Assembly (NCBI GenBank): GCA_021234155.1
Contig: JAJEKV010000014.1
Coordinates: 19,607,513 to 19,671,512, forward strand
Direction of reading: 5' to 3'
Origin: Isoetes taiwanensis
Taxonomy: Eukaryota; Streptophyta; Lycopodiopsida; Isoetales; Isoetaceae
Length of the DNA: 64,000 bases
The translations under genes were made by a program, and so were the position numbers. Below the pieces are notes generated by a model. That model did no database searches and had not been told where the DNA came from. It was given only the letters and a program-made list of their open reading frames with translations. This document shows, piece by piece, positions 12,447 to 22,915 of this stretch (position 1 is its first letter; every line of letters begins with the position of its first letter).

Positions 12447-12832
12447 CCACGCATTAGTGGTCATCTACATGATGTTAAAGCCACCTCTAAGTGGTACTCC
12501 ATAGGGCACTAACTCTTCTAGGTCCTTGAAGATGAAAAACGTTCACTCAAGGCACAAAACTCTCAACCTAGATCTTGTTGGAAGTTCTCAAGATCAAAAG
12601 GGCGAGAAGTTAGGGAAAGCCATAAGCACATGGCACACCCATTTTATGTGTGAAGAGTAGTTGGAGTTATTCTGGAAGTTTGATCTTGTAAACTTCCAAA
12701 GACTTGAATAGTTCAAGTATTAGCTTACGAAGTTAAGGGTAAGTCCACAACCCTAGTGGCATCTAACTTGTATATTTGGGAATAAGCCCACACTTGGTGG
12801 CACCCATATTGGTCAAGACCACATTATGGTGG
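12447..12832 (+). repeat. Five CCAC-loop-GTGG mini-hairpins
   Basis: Within the 3' half of LTR element I, five short inverted repeats have the form CCAC, 5-7 nt, GTGG. They lie at 12447-12460, 12481-12494, 12745-12759, 12788-12800 and 12819-12832. The loops differ in sequence while the arms do not. They lie between the internal ORF and the right LTR, so they would be in the genomic RNA. Confidence 0.7.
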
Positions 12833-12957
12833 TAATCTTTATATTGATAAAGCTGCAAGTATAGAAAGGAGCAATGAAGACTCCAAGAAAAGAAGCCGCT
12901 ACAAAATTCTCAAGAAGAAGATCATATAAAGGTTTGTTCATGAAGATTAAGGGGGGG

Positions 12958-13190
12958 TATTAACAGTAATGAATAACGCATTAATCTGCCTGAACAAACA
13001 CAAATCAGATTGTGCTTGTACACATCATCGATCCATGCCAAAGGACATGATGATGTGGAATGTGTCCATTCATGAAGAGATGCAACTCATGCCTCTTCAT
13101 ACACTATGTAAAGCCACAATCCAGGCTATTTGGATTAACTCTGATTAACTCTGATCAATACATTTTTCCGCACAATTCTATTTCATAACA
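12958..13190 (+). repeat. 3' LTR of element I
   Basis: This 233-bp repeat begins TATTAACAGTAATGAAT and ends TTTCATAACA. Compared with the left LTR it has a 10-bp internal duplication and scattered substitutions. Confidence 0.88.
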
Positions 13191-13489
13191 CTCAAGTTCC
13201 ATTGTGGCAGAAACAAAGTATTGGTAACTGGCTGGAAATCGGAGATGCAGAACGGTACTGCAGGATTTGTCTGGCAGGTGGCACGCCCTTATTAATACAG
13301 CCAAAATTGGCGACTCTAAGTACTATATTGTTCTATTGGTAGCTTTTTGAAGAATGCTTCTATTCTGATAAGTTTGAGCAGAAATCACTAAAGTCGATTT
13401 ACTGCTGGAATAGGATAAAAAGGATACGAAGTCTTCATAAAAGTCTCTATTAAGATGGTTTCTTCCATCTTTGTAGTCTGATTATGGTG

Positions 13490-13662
13490 TCTTAATATTA
13501 TGAGAGAGAATAGGAGAGAGAGAGAATGTTGGACGACACTGTGTGTATATTCATAGAAATAAAACAACACAATATAACTAATTCATAAGGACACGACTCT
13601 TTGCCTACTTGGATGCCGCATCATATGATATGATGAGTTGGCAGGATTGTTATATTTTAACA
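13490..13662 (-). repeat. 3' LTR of element II
   Basis: On the plus strand it runs from TCTTAATATTATGAGAG to TTATATTTTAACA. It matches 15976-16149 with scattered differences, including a GTT insertion in the right copy. Confidence 0.85.
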
Positions 13663-14167
13663 CCCTCCGTCAAACCAACAACTCAGCCATGATCAGAATC
13701 AGCTTCATATCTCAGAATCTGGTTCTTCCTGCATTTTCTAATCTTCTTCTGAATATTCTTGTTCTTGAATCTTATATGAGGTATTCTTATTTTCATATGT
13801 GCTGTTGGGATATTTCCAATAATACTTACAGCTTCGTTTATGAATAAATTTTTATTGCTGCCTTCTAGAATTAGCTGAACCATATCATCAGCAAAGTCAT
13901 AACAAAGATCCCATAAATCTGATTTCTCTCGCTTACGTGCCAAGGGAGTGATGTTCATATGTTAATGCCGTTACTTTAATTCTTGCAGCATTCTTTAGAT
14001 CGCTCACATTATCTAATCTTCCCTTCCTTGAGCATCTAAAGATTATGGGTTCATTAAAAAACTCATAAGTACCTCTTAAATAAGCTTTTCCATGGTCTGC
14101 ATCTGGGATTGTAGACCCTCCATGGAGCTGATGATTTCTAACTTCAGCTTGTTTAGTCCTGGCGTTA

Positions 14168-14467
14168 TCAGAAATAGTTTGGTTTGCTTCTTATCTGTGA
14201 TATCTGAATTTTGGGTTGCAAGAATTTCCATCTCCTCAGCATTGCAATCATTTCAACTTTCTCCTTGATAACAGAATCTTTTGAATTTGTATAAGTTGTC
14301 TTCTGTAAAAGTTGGCTTTGCTTGCGAAGGTCTTTCATAAATCTCTTTGCAGATGCAACATCAATTTCTGGAACTTCCGTCATGTTCTCGGCCTGCACCT
14401 TTGATTTAAATTCAAGAGGATTTTCTGCAGCCTTCAAAATTTCTAGAGTAGAGCCTATCCGATGCAT
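14168..14467 (-). CDS. Second internal ORF of element II
   Basis: A 99-codon minus-strand frame downstream of the long ORF includes VPEIDVASAKRFMKDLRKQS and a lysine-rich helical stretch. It may be the continuation of the same protein after a frame break or intron. I do not recognise a domain. Confidence 0.3.
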   Translation of the reverse strand: MHRIGSTLEILKAAENPLEFKSKVQAENMTEVPEIDVASAKRFMKDLRKQSQLLQKTTYTNSKDSVIKEKVEMIAMLRRWKFLQPKIQISQIRSKPNYF

Positions 14468-14519
14468 TTTTGAATCTCCATGGATTTCTTTGATAGCTAT
14501 GTCTGCAACATCTTTGTCT

Positions 14520-15356
14520 TCATCGACAATCTATATTGGATCCTTCTTTATGAATTTCAGCCTCCTTCTCTACCCAATTTTGGGCAATGGCAACAGCAGC
14601 AAAGGGCCCTGGGATATCTCCATCAGTCCCGTCTTTGTCTTTGGCTTCTCTTACCTCTCCAAAATTGTCTCTAACAAAGGATTGTGGGTTGTAGACAAGA
14701 TCGGCCTGGGCAGGATTAATGGATTTCGAGCTTGCAGGCTTTGCACCTTGTTTAGCTTCATAGCCATTCCGCTTTGCTTGTTCTGCCTTCTCCCTCACAC
14801 TATCAGAAACTTCTCCAGTTCTCTGCTTCGCCTGCGCAGGTAAAAATCCTTCTGGTTCTGGAACATAATCTGGAGCGGAAGATTGTGGGTTATTTGCATG
14901 CCCAACAAAATCGGTCTGGGCTTCAATTCCGATCCTATCATAGGCAGATTTGCTTCTTAATTCATCTGCCATCACGGCCCCTTCTTCTTTAACGGATTCC
15001 TTGAAGGTTTCTAATTGAGGGCTCTGTTTAGCCCCACCTGTAAGCAGCAATGGGTCAACCTCGATTTGGTTTTCTAGGGTATTCTCTAGGCCATCAATTG
15101 CAATTTGCAAAGGACCGACCCCTTCAAAGCCAGATTTGGCTTCTGCAACCTCTTCGACTCCATCTGCATATTGTGCGGCATCTGCAACAACATGCCTCCC
15201 TGAGTCTTCGAAGACTATCTTGCCATAATTTATAAGAGCCCTGATAATCCCTGGTGTCTCCAACGAATTGGTTTCTTGAATAGGCTGGTTGGCCTTAATC
15301 CGAGCTTTTGGGAAGTACATATAATTAAGGGCGAAATCACACCTGTGGCCGACCAA
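14520..15356 (-). CDS. Long internal ORF of element II, unknown product
   Basis: The frame encodes 278 residues, hydrophilic and Ala/Glu/Lys/Gln-rich, with low-complexity stretches such as DSVREKAEQAKRNGYEAKQG. That stretch resembles a LEA-like amphipathic helix. A partial internal repetition is visible (NNPQSSAPDYVPEPEG against YNPQSFVRDNFGEV). There is no zinc knuckle, aspartic protease or polymerase motif. Because it sits between LTRs and a primer site, it is either an unusual Gag-like protein or a captured host sequence. I cannot decide between these. Confidence 0.45.
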   Translation of the reverse strand: MVGHRCDFALNYMYFPKARIKANQPIQETNSLETPGIIRALINYGKIVFEDSGRHVVADAAQYADGVEEVAEAKSGFEGVGPLQIAIDGLENTLENQIEVDPLLLTGGAKQSPQLETFKESVKEEGAVMADELRSKSAYDRIGIEAQTDFVGHANNPQSSAPDYVPEPEGFLPAQAKQRTGEVSDSVREKAEQAKRNGYEAKQGAKPASSKSINPAQADLVYNPQSFVRDNFGEVREAKDKDGTDGDIPGPFAAVAIAQNWVEKEAEIHKEGSNIDCR

Positions 15357-15963
15357 GATCTCTTTTTTTCATCCTTGGGCAGGGGGTTTGGACGCCCAGG
15401 AATTTGCTATCAGATTTGTGCCCAGGTTCAGTTTGCCAAGTAGGAATAAAACAATAATGATTTTGCCACTTCACCGAGCTGACGGATCGCTCCAATTCCC
15501 TTCAAGAACTGCTTTAAATCGTTTCGTTTTTTACTGTTGCTGCTCTAAATCACACCCAATCACTTCAGATTCAGGTTATGAAGTCGATTTCTTGACGAAA
15601 TGCTCCAAAATACCATAAATTGCTTCATTTTGTAATGCTGCTGCTCTAAATTCGATCTGATTCATCTGGCATTCTCTTAAATCTGAAAGAAAACAGTTTG
15701 AAATCGCTTAATCGAGCATAAAAAATAGATTTCGGCTAGAACCCTAATTGGGCTTCTGCTATTGAATCATCTGCTGGTACTCCATCTTTTTCCATAATGC
15801 ATGCAGAAAGAGAAAAACATGCAGTTATGCAGGTTTTGATTTTATATTTCAATACCTTCCATCGTTTTTGAATCGTATAAACTTTTTCTTCTTTATTGAC
15901 GGAGGAGGCTCTCCAACTTCCTCTCTCATTTCTGATTCCCAGGATCGGATTAAGAGCACCCAG

Positions 15964-15975
15964 GCTCTGATACCA
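15964..15975 (-). promoter_or_regulatory. Primer binding site of element II
   Basis: Read on the minus strand this is TGGTATCAGAGC, adjoining the 5' LTR. It fixes the orientation of the element. Confidence 0.88.
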
Positions 15976-16149
15976 TCTTAATATTATGAGAGTTAGAATA
16001 GGAGAGAGAGAGAGCGTTGGATGACACTGTGTGTATATTCATAGAAACAAAACAATACAATATAACTAATCATAAGGACACGACTCTTTGCCTACTTGGA
16101 CGCCACATCATATGATATGCTGCGTTGGCAAGGTTGTTATATTTTAACA
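15976..16149 (-). repeat. 5' LTR of element II
   Basis: This 174-bp copy of the terminal repeat contains a (GA)n-like stretch near 16000, matching one near 13510 in the other copy. Confidence 0.85.
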
Positions 16150-16387
16150 CAGTGGGCTTCCGAATTCCATCACATTTTCTTCCCCTGTTAAAATTCTTGT
16201 AAGTGGTAATGCAGGATGGAGACTTGAATTTAACTACAACAATTGGGCCCTTAGTAACGCTTCCTTTCACACTGGCACTCCTGGTGTGCATGTTCTTGTT
16301 TTGCTAGAGCTACTGAGGTATGGCGGCATGGAAACTGGGGAGTTGATTAGCCGAGAGCGGGTCCTAGAATCAGCGACCCAGTTTCAT

Positions 16388-16507
16388 GCCGCCACAACAT
16401 GGATACTTGAGTGGCAGAGGATTTGCCATAGAGATTACCTACTGATGACCGCCACAACATGGAAACTTGAGTGGCAGAGGATTGCCATAGAGATTACCTG
16501 CTGATGA
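16388..16507. repeat. Tandem duplication, 60-bp unit x2
   Basis: Two adjacent units begin GCCACAACATGGA and contain CTTGAGTGGCAGAGGATT and GAGATTACCT. They are almost identical and non-coding as far as I can see. Confidence 0.85.
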
Positions 16508-16750
16508 CCGGTCGAAATTTAATGCGAATTGATCGACCGAGTTTCCATGTTGTATGGAGAATGTTCATGCTTTTGAGCGACAAGAATGAAACAAAGAGAG
16601 TTTCAATATGATGCCTTAAAAGATACATGACATGAGTTGAAGTGTTGGCGATCTTCACTGTGTGATCATGAATTGCTACAGTGGGCAAAGAACAAATTGT
16701 GCTTTTAGGAGGCCATTGGAGGCATGGCGATACCTTGCTTTTTGCATTAG

Positions 16751-16950
16751 CATTCTACATAGTTATGTACAAGGCAATTTTTTTTTTATCACAAATTCTG
16801 TTTTTTGGGAAGCCATGGGAGGCACGATTCTACATAGTTATGTACAAGGCAATTTTTTTTATCACAAATTCTGTTTTTTGGGAAGCCATGGGAGGCACGA
16901 TGATTCCTTACTTTGTGCATTAGCATTCTACACAGTTATGTACAAGGCAA
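16751..16950. repeat. Tandem repeat, 75-bp unit, 2.4 copies
   Basis: Units start ATTCTACATAGTTATGTACA and include a T tract, TCACAAATTCTG and GGGAAGCCATGGGAGGCACG. The second unit begins 75 bp after the first. A third, partial unit begins near 16926. Confidence 0.88.
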
Positions 16951-17056
16951 TATCTATTATTCGATCAAATCGTCAAAGAAGGTGATACTTTTGTTGAGCT
17001 ATTTGCAACATTTATCAGCATGTTGGGAACATTTATCATGCTGAAGTTCTAATGCT

Positions 17057-17301
17057 GGGTTCACATGGACGAAGTGCGAAGGGCTGGTTTAAAAGCTGTT
17101 GAACTTGGGCTGAGGCAAAAAATTTCAGCCCCCTTTTGGAAAATCAGCCCTCGCAAGATCCATCTTGCATAGCTGATGCAGCGCTGAATTTTTTTATCAG
17201 TGCTGACTCCGTTAGAACTCAGCGCAGCTCTGAATTTTTTTATCAGTGTTGACTCTGCTAGAACTCAGTGCAGGGCCTTCTCTTCTCCATGTGAACCACC
17301 C
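17057..17301. mobile_element. Foldback MITE, hAT-like flanks
   Basis: The termini form an inverted repeat of about 20 bp. The left end is GGGTTCACATGGACGAAG and the right end is CTTCTCCATGTGAACCACCC. The flanks CTAATGCT and ATAATGCA agree at 6 of 8 positions, consistent with the 8-bp duplication of hAT-type insertions. The interior has a local duplication around CTGAATTTTTTTATCAGTG. At about 245 bp with no coding capacity, it fits a miniature inverted-repeat element. Confidence 0.65.
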
Positions 17302-18005
17302 ATAATGCATGCTGGGGACATTTATCTGTAGTACATAAAAGAAACACTATAAGTTTGGTAGGTTAAGGAAGAAGCATAATCGAGTTACATGTGTGCTAGG
17401 CCTGCAAGGTTGTATGCTTTATGTTTCAAAGACGTTTTTAGGACTTGTAATTAATGTTAAAATTTGTTAGAACAATTAATATGGCTATTTTTATCACTTT
17501 CACATAGTTTATCTTTCTGGATTTTATTAGACAGAAAAGAGTGTCATAGGAGGGCCAGTAAATGTTGATTGCATTGTCAGATCTGATACACAAAAAAAGG
17601 GTTTTGGGATTGCATCAGTATGTTCCACTTATAACATATTGGGACATCATGCTTAGAACTGAATATCATGGGACATCTATGACAGGTGCAAGGGCAACCC
17701 CCAGTGCGTTAGCACATTTAGCTATAGGTATTTACCTCCAGACAAGGAGGTAAATACAAGTTAAGAATTACATGGTTATGCTTAAGATTCCACATTAAAC
17801 TTGGCATGGAAAAAGAATCAACTCCACAACAAGACTCCTTTCATTTATGAAACCAGGGATCTCACGATTGTGCAAGATCAAAGAATAAGGAAATATGACA
17901 GCATTCCTTCCTCATTTCCTGCTCCTTATGACAGAAATTTCATGTCAAGGAAGGATCCATCTTTTCTGCATTGCATTAAACTCAGCTATTCATTCTGTTT
18001 TGCGC

Positions 18006-21000
18006 TTAGGCGATGCTCAGAAGTTCTAATTGTTCCATTTTGCTGCTTCTGAGTATGTCGTCCTCAATTCCATTGGAATAGTGTGGAGTTGATGAAGCAT
18101 GGGACAACATATGTAACGGGGTCCTTCCACCATTATCAACTAGATCTTTCATTTTTGCTACCAAAGCAGAATCTTGTAACAATGTCTCCATACAAATATG
18201 CACACCTATAAAAAGAGTACCATTAGATACGTTATAAATACAGACAGACCTGGCTTATGAATTAGATAGAGAAAGATAACATACGGTAGCGCCAGTAATG
18301 TTTTGGGTTAGTTGGATCATTGATGGTCTCTTCTTTTGGAGGGCGCGTTGCATATTTATCTTCAATAGCTAAAATGTCCTGATGATTCAAAATATCATAT
18401 AAGCAAAAAGAGAACACGACACATTCAAGAGAGAAATGCATCATATTAAGTTCCGCTTACTTGAAGTGGGAAAATAGCCCACATAGAAGGCGACTCCATG
18501 TGCTGCCGCAAAATACTATGCACGATATTTGCCTCACATTTGGAAGGTGGTGATACGGTTTGTCCAAGAATTGTTCGATAGAACTTCTCTGTCAGAGTCT
18601 TATCTTCTTCCCACCATGCACGCAATGTAGAGCAGTCATGACAAGAAGGCGCACAAACCTGCATCAATGATGGTGCACAAGATTTACTACCAGGTTACAT
18701 GAAACTAGTAACTAGTGATTGCATTATCAAGCAGTACTATGTACCGTCATATAATCATATTCAGCTGGATCATTAAAATCTTCGCCCGATTTATTCGGCA
18801 TTCTTTGAATTCTTAGACCAAGTAAACCTAATTCTTTGAGTACCTGCAAAAGACCTAATAAATCAGTAACCATCCTTAGAAGTACGGCTGAGAACATCCA
18901 TAGACACTAACAATTCAACATGACAATCAAATTAGAGGAGAAGTCAAATTACCGGTGGCACACATTCAGGAATGAGTCCAAGATCTTCACCACATGCCAA
19001 CATATCTGAAGAGTTCATCAGCACAGGAAGCGTCTTTAAAGCATTTTCTCGCCAGAGATTGTCTTGCCGATGGTAGAAATAATCGTAATATAGCTTCAAC
19101 AACGCATCCTTGCTGTGACATGAGATAGTCGACCTATGTAAATAACAACTCCCTGCAGTAATCCATGTTGATACAGCAAAAAGCATTTTACCTATATTCA
19201 TCCATCTCCTTATACAAGGAGGTCTCCATAATATTAAAGCGTGGATAGAATTTTTCTGCGTTTTCTTCATCTCTCATCAAGACAACTTCCTGGCATCAAT
19301 AACAAGAATCCCTTTAACAAATGTCCATTGTTAAGGATTAAAGTGCAAAACCATAAAGAAAACACACATGCAATAGGTCAAAAAGAGCAGCCTGCGTCTT
19401 CAGAGCATCCTCCACAACCCAGCTTGGAGATCCATCCCTTGGTTGAAGTTCAGCTATGATCTTCTTCTCGGTGTTGTATTGCTCTTTAAACTGCCAATGA
19501 AGCCAAACTTCAGTAAACAAAGTACAACAGAAACAAATTCTTCCAGGTTCTAACTACATCATTTCACAAAAGCCATCTAATAAGTAAGAAGCATCCCATG
19601 TCAAGAATTTTCAAACTGTTAAATAAGGATGTGGGTTGGAGGACTACATACTTTATAGCATCCATCTTGATACTCTTCAAAAAATCTTTTTGATATTTCT
19701 GAAGCTTTATTACCGAACTTTTCCTGCATTACCAGTACGACAATGTCAAAACAGGATATGGATCAGATTATGGCAACATGGAAGAACATTCACCTTTAGC
19801 ATGTGCGACCGAACATAAGGCTCGCATAACAGATTGAAATCCCAAATACCCTCCCTTTCTAGCTCTGCCTGAAAAATAGAAATACAGTTGGATGTGGGAG
19901 AAGTGCACAACATTGCACAACTGCAAAAATTAGGCATGCAAATAACAAACCTTGCTTAGTGGAATTGATGGGCGGAAATGGCCCATCAGACCGGTTACTG
20001 CATGATCTGGTAACTCCCATATTCGGAAAAATCCTAATATATGATCTATTCGATAGGCATCAAAATATTTTGCCATCTACATCAAAACATGGTAGCTAGA
20101 CATGTAAGCCCACAATGAGGTACACATAATATGTAACAAAAATTGTAGGCATCTTCTTCACCTGTGTTAGCCTTGCTCTCCACCAAGCATAGTTGTCCTT
20201 TGACATTTCCTCCCAATTATAAGTTGGAAACCCCCAATTCTGGCCATTTTTATCAAAATAATCAGGAGGGGCACCAGTTGACGTGTTCATACGAAACAGT
20301 GTTGGGAAGACCCATGTCTCAACACTATCTCGGCCCACACCAATTGGAAGGTCTCCTTTGAGAACCACCCTATGCGACCGTGCATACTCAGCAGCATCTG
20401 AAAGCTGCAGGACATGAAATAATTACTAAAAGATACGACCAAAGTGCACCCTTGCAGAGCACCTGCAAGGGCATGTTCAATGGTGGTTTTATGGGAAGTA
20501 TATAATTCTTACCTGTAGATGGAGGTGGAACTGAATATAATAGACAAACGCAATTGCAGAATAATGATCGGAGCTTGGGGAAACAAGTTTTTCTAGCTGC
20601 ATGTCATATGCCAATGGTAAACTAAGTGGAATTTGTTCTTAAATGCAAAAAATTAGATGCCTTCAGAATAAATAAATAGAGCAATTATATAGAAGACACC
20701 AATAACCAAGATCAGAACCTGTACCCAAATCGAGTAATACACAATGGTTGAAGGTCCATATCTTACCTTTGCCTGGGAAAAATGTGCATAGAGACCCCAT
20801 TTGGAATGGTCTGATGTACCAAACAGATCACGCAGAAAGCAAAAAGCAGCATATGGTCTCAACCATCCCTATGGAAATAGATGCAAATGTCAGCACAAAA
20901 TTAGAAATGGACCAAATGTTTCAACGTTCCCATATACCTCATTATCTTCAAAAAACTGCTGGAACTCAGGCGAAGAGAACACAGTCTCTCTCTCTAGGTT

Positions 21001-22915
21001 GAATATTTTCTTTGCAATGCGTAATTTCACCGCCATCGTGTTGTCATAATCTACTTCCTATGCATCATATACTGATAACTCAATATGCTTGCAATCCACA
21101 CAAAATTAGACTATATAACATAACAACTTTCAAACCTTGTAGTCCAGTCTCTTTCTTGCCAGTTCAATTTCATTCTGCAAAAATTGTTGAGAGGGTCTTG
21201 TCATATAAAGGAAATTCAAAACCTTTTACTCCTCGCAAAAACAAATCCTAATAAAGCCAGCATTATATGCTTATGCAAAGAATCGCTACATCACCTTGAT
21301 GTCCCTAGGAATATTCTTTGACAAATTTTGAAGTCTAAGATAAAGAGGATGCAGAGCACATACAGATACGGAACTGCAAGACAAAGACCATAAACGTCAT
21401 TTTCCCCTTATCATCAAATTTTACTGTAGTCACAGTTATATGGCATGAGCATACCTGTATGGGTAAGAGTCCCACCACATTCCATATACAGAGGTATCAT
21501 TTATTGGGAGAAGTTGAACAAGGCTCAACCCTGATTTAACTGATAGGTCAACCAAAAGCTTTAAATCTAGAAACTCTCCAACTCCAACGTCATCTTGCGA
21601 TCTTAATGAAAACACAGGAATAGCTAATCCAGCACCCCTCCATGGAGTCCCCTGTAAATGTACCGATATACATTTAAATACCATGCTATGCTTATTCTGA
21701 AAATTCCAAAACTACAGTGCATATGGTAAATACATACTCTGAAATACCCATCTGTCACAATCAGCACTGATGCAGGTCTCTTGATGTGTGAGTCCAATAT
21801 CAGTTCCCTATCTTCACCAAGTTCTGGAATTACATCACCTGCTTTGTCCTTGAGAATGTAGTGGTACGTGCCAAGGAGTTAAAAGGAACAATTTTCATCT
21901 TAAATAAATGGCTAATCCCAACAAAAATTAGATGTAACAGAAATCATACTAATGAAAGGATATCCAACTGGGAACTCTGACTTGTCTATCAAGCATTGGC
22001 CATACCAATGACCGTCACCACTGTAAGAAAGCTGGAATGCCTTCTCTGAATCCCATTCCCCTAAACTAGGAGCACTGCCTCTGATATATACCTGAAATAA
22101 ATTAACCTCAAAACTATGAAATAGAACCTTCAACAGAAAAAATATTTATATATGTATGGACACTTACTCGTTGCCCTTTCTGAAAAGTTGTACAGTTTAG
22201 CTTAAAACAGACATATACATTATCTGAAAAAGCAACAAAGGGCATGTCAATGAGATTTTTCATGTGGAAAGACAATTACGTTATGTGATAGTAAACTACC
22301 ATGGTTGCTCACAAGTTCTGATATAATGTGGTTCTCCCCTGCATGTGTATCTTCACATAATTCTTCCATGTCCTCTGATTTAAAAATTACTTTCCGAAAT
22401 GCACTTTTAGTCAATAGGCTTTCTGGTGCACATCCGTCCTGCAACCATTCTAGAACTTATGACAGATTTAAAAAAGAAAAAATGCTGGACAAAAGAGCAG
22501 CTAAGCAGTTTTAGTGCATAAGATGCATATTATAATGTATGTATACCTGCCACAAATCGTAAATATCGACAGTTGCACCAATTGGAAGCCCAGATGGAAG
22601 CTCAAGACACCTCCTATTGCCAGATTCCCACTTGATAATATTTTGCTTCTCGTCTACTAAACAATAGTTATAGCGAGCATCAATCTTTGCAGGCACTATG
22701 AGCTGACCATACCATACTAGTTCGCTTCCCTCATGTCGAGGATACATCTTCAGACCATTTTTTATATTCCAGCTTCCAAGGGTAGGGTCGGATCCTGACA
22801 CCATGACACTTTCTCCCCATTTTGTATAGTATGGGACCCTAAATCTAACGCTAACCTTAGTTTGCCCCTGTGTGGTCCTTCTGGTCTTAGATTCTGCCAT
22901 TGAATTCTCTGCCAT
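18006..22915 (-). CDS. DPE2: 4-alpha-glucanotransferase DPE2
   Basis: Cytosolic disproportionating enzyme 2 (GH77) takes maltose exported from chloroplasts at night, transfers one glucosyl unit to a heteroglycan acceptor and releases glucose. I resolved 22 coding exons: 22547-22915, 22300-22438, 22168-22223, 21964-22091, 21738-21867, 21455-21651, 21295-21373, 21136-21174, 20938-21057, 20767-20868, 20513-20596, 20162-20404, 19951-20076, 19794-19868, 19652-19723, 19368-19490, 19192-19289, 18953-19133, 18745-18843, 18461-18658, 18285-18378, 18006-18205. They total 984 codons with no stop, a normal length for the family. Two N-terminal CBM20 starch-binding modules (about residues 15-123 and 170-275) precede the GH77 domain, as expected for DPE2. 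Predicted catalytic residues are Asp573 (YRIDH), Glu776 (GEDLG) and Asp828 (CHDCST). All introns are GT-AG except intron 4, which is AT-AC. No transit peptide is evident, which fits a cytosolic location. The gene looks intact. Confidence 0.95.
21868..21963 (-). other. U12-type AT-AC intron in DPE2
   Basis: Read on the minus strand, this 96-bp intron starts ATATCCTTTC, the minor-spliceosome donor consensus. It ends TTCCTTTTAACTCCTTGGCAC, which has a branch-site-like TTCCTTTTAAC and a terminal AC. Splicing here joins codons in frame and gives FPVG-YHYILKD across the second CBM20 module. No GT-AG alternative I tried keeps the frame open. Confidence 0.8.

Larger units (their letters stand above)
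10505..13190 (+). mobile_element. Non-autonomous LTR retroelement I
   Basis: Two direct terminal repeats (10505-10727 and 12958-13190) enclose about 2.2 kb. The right LTR is 10 bp longer because CTGATTAACT is duplicated. Directly after the left LTR is a methionine-initiator tRNA primer site, TGGTATCAGAGCC (10728). Directly before the right LTR is a purine tract, AAGATTAAGGGGGGG. The element is flanked by CTCAA at 10500-10504 and again at 13191-13195, a perfect 5-bp target-site duplication. No gag, protease, reverse transcriptase or integrase is recognisable, so it would depend on proteins of another element, probably Copia-like judging from the primer site. The LTR pair is similar enough to suggest a fairly young insertion. 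Confidence 0.9.
13490..16149 (-). mobile_element. Non-autonomous LTR retroelement II
   Basis: Direct repeats of 173-174 bp lie at 13490-13662 and 15976-16149. The element reads on the minus strand: the plus-strand string GCTCTGATACCA (15964-15975), just inside the right repeat, is the complement of a methionine-initiator primer site. A purine-rich tract (complement of CCCTCCGTCAAACC) adjoins the left repeat at its 3' end. The interior has a long minus-strand ORF and no recognisable polymerase or integrase. I could not find a convincing 5-bp target-site duplication; the flanks share only GTG. Confidence 0.82.
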
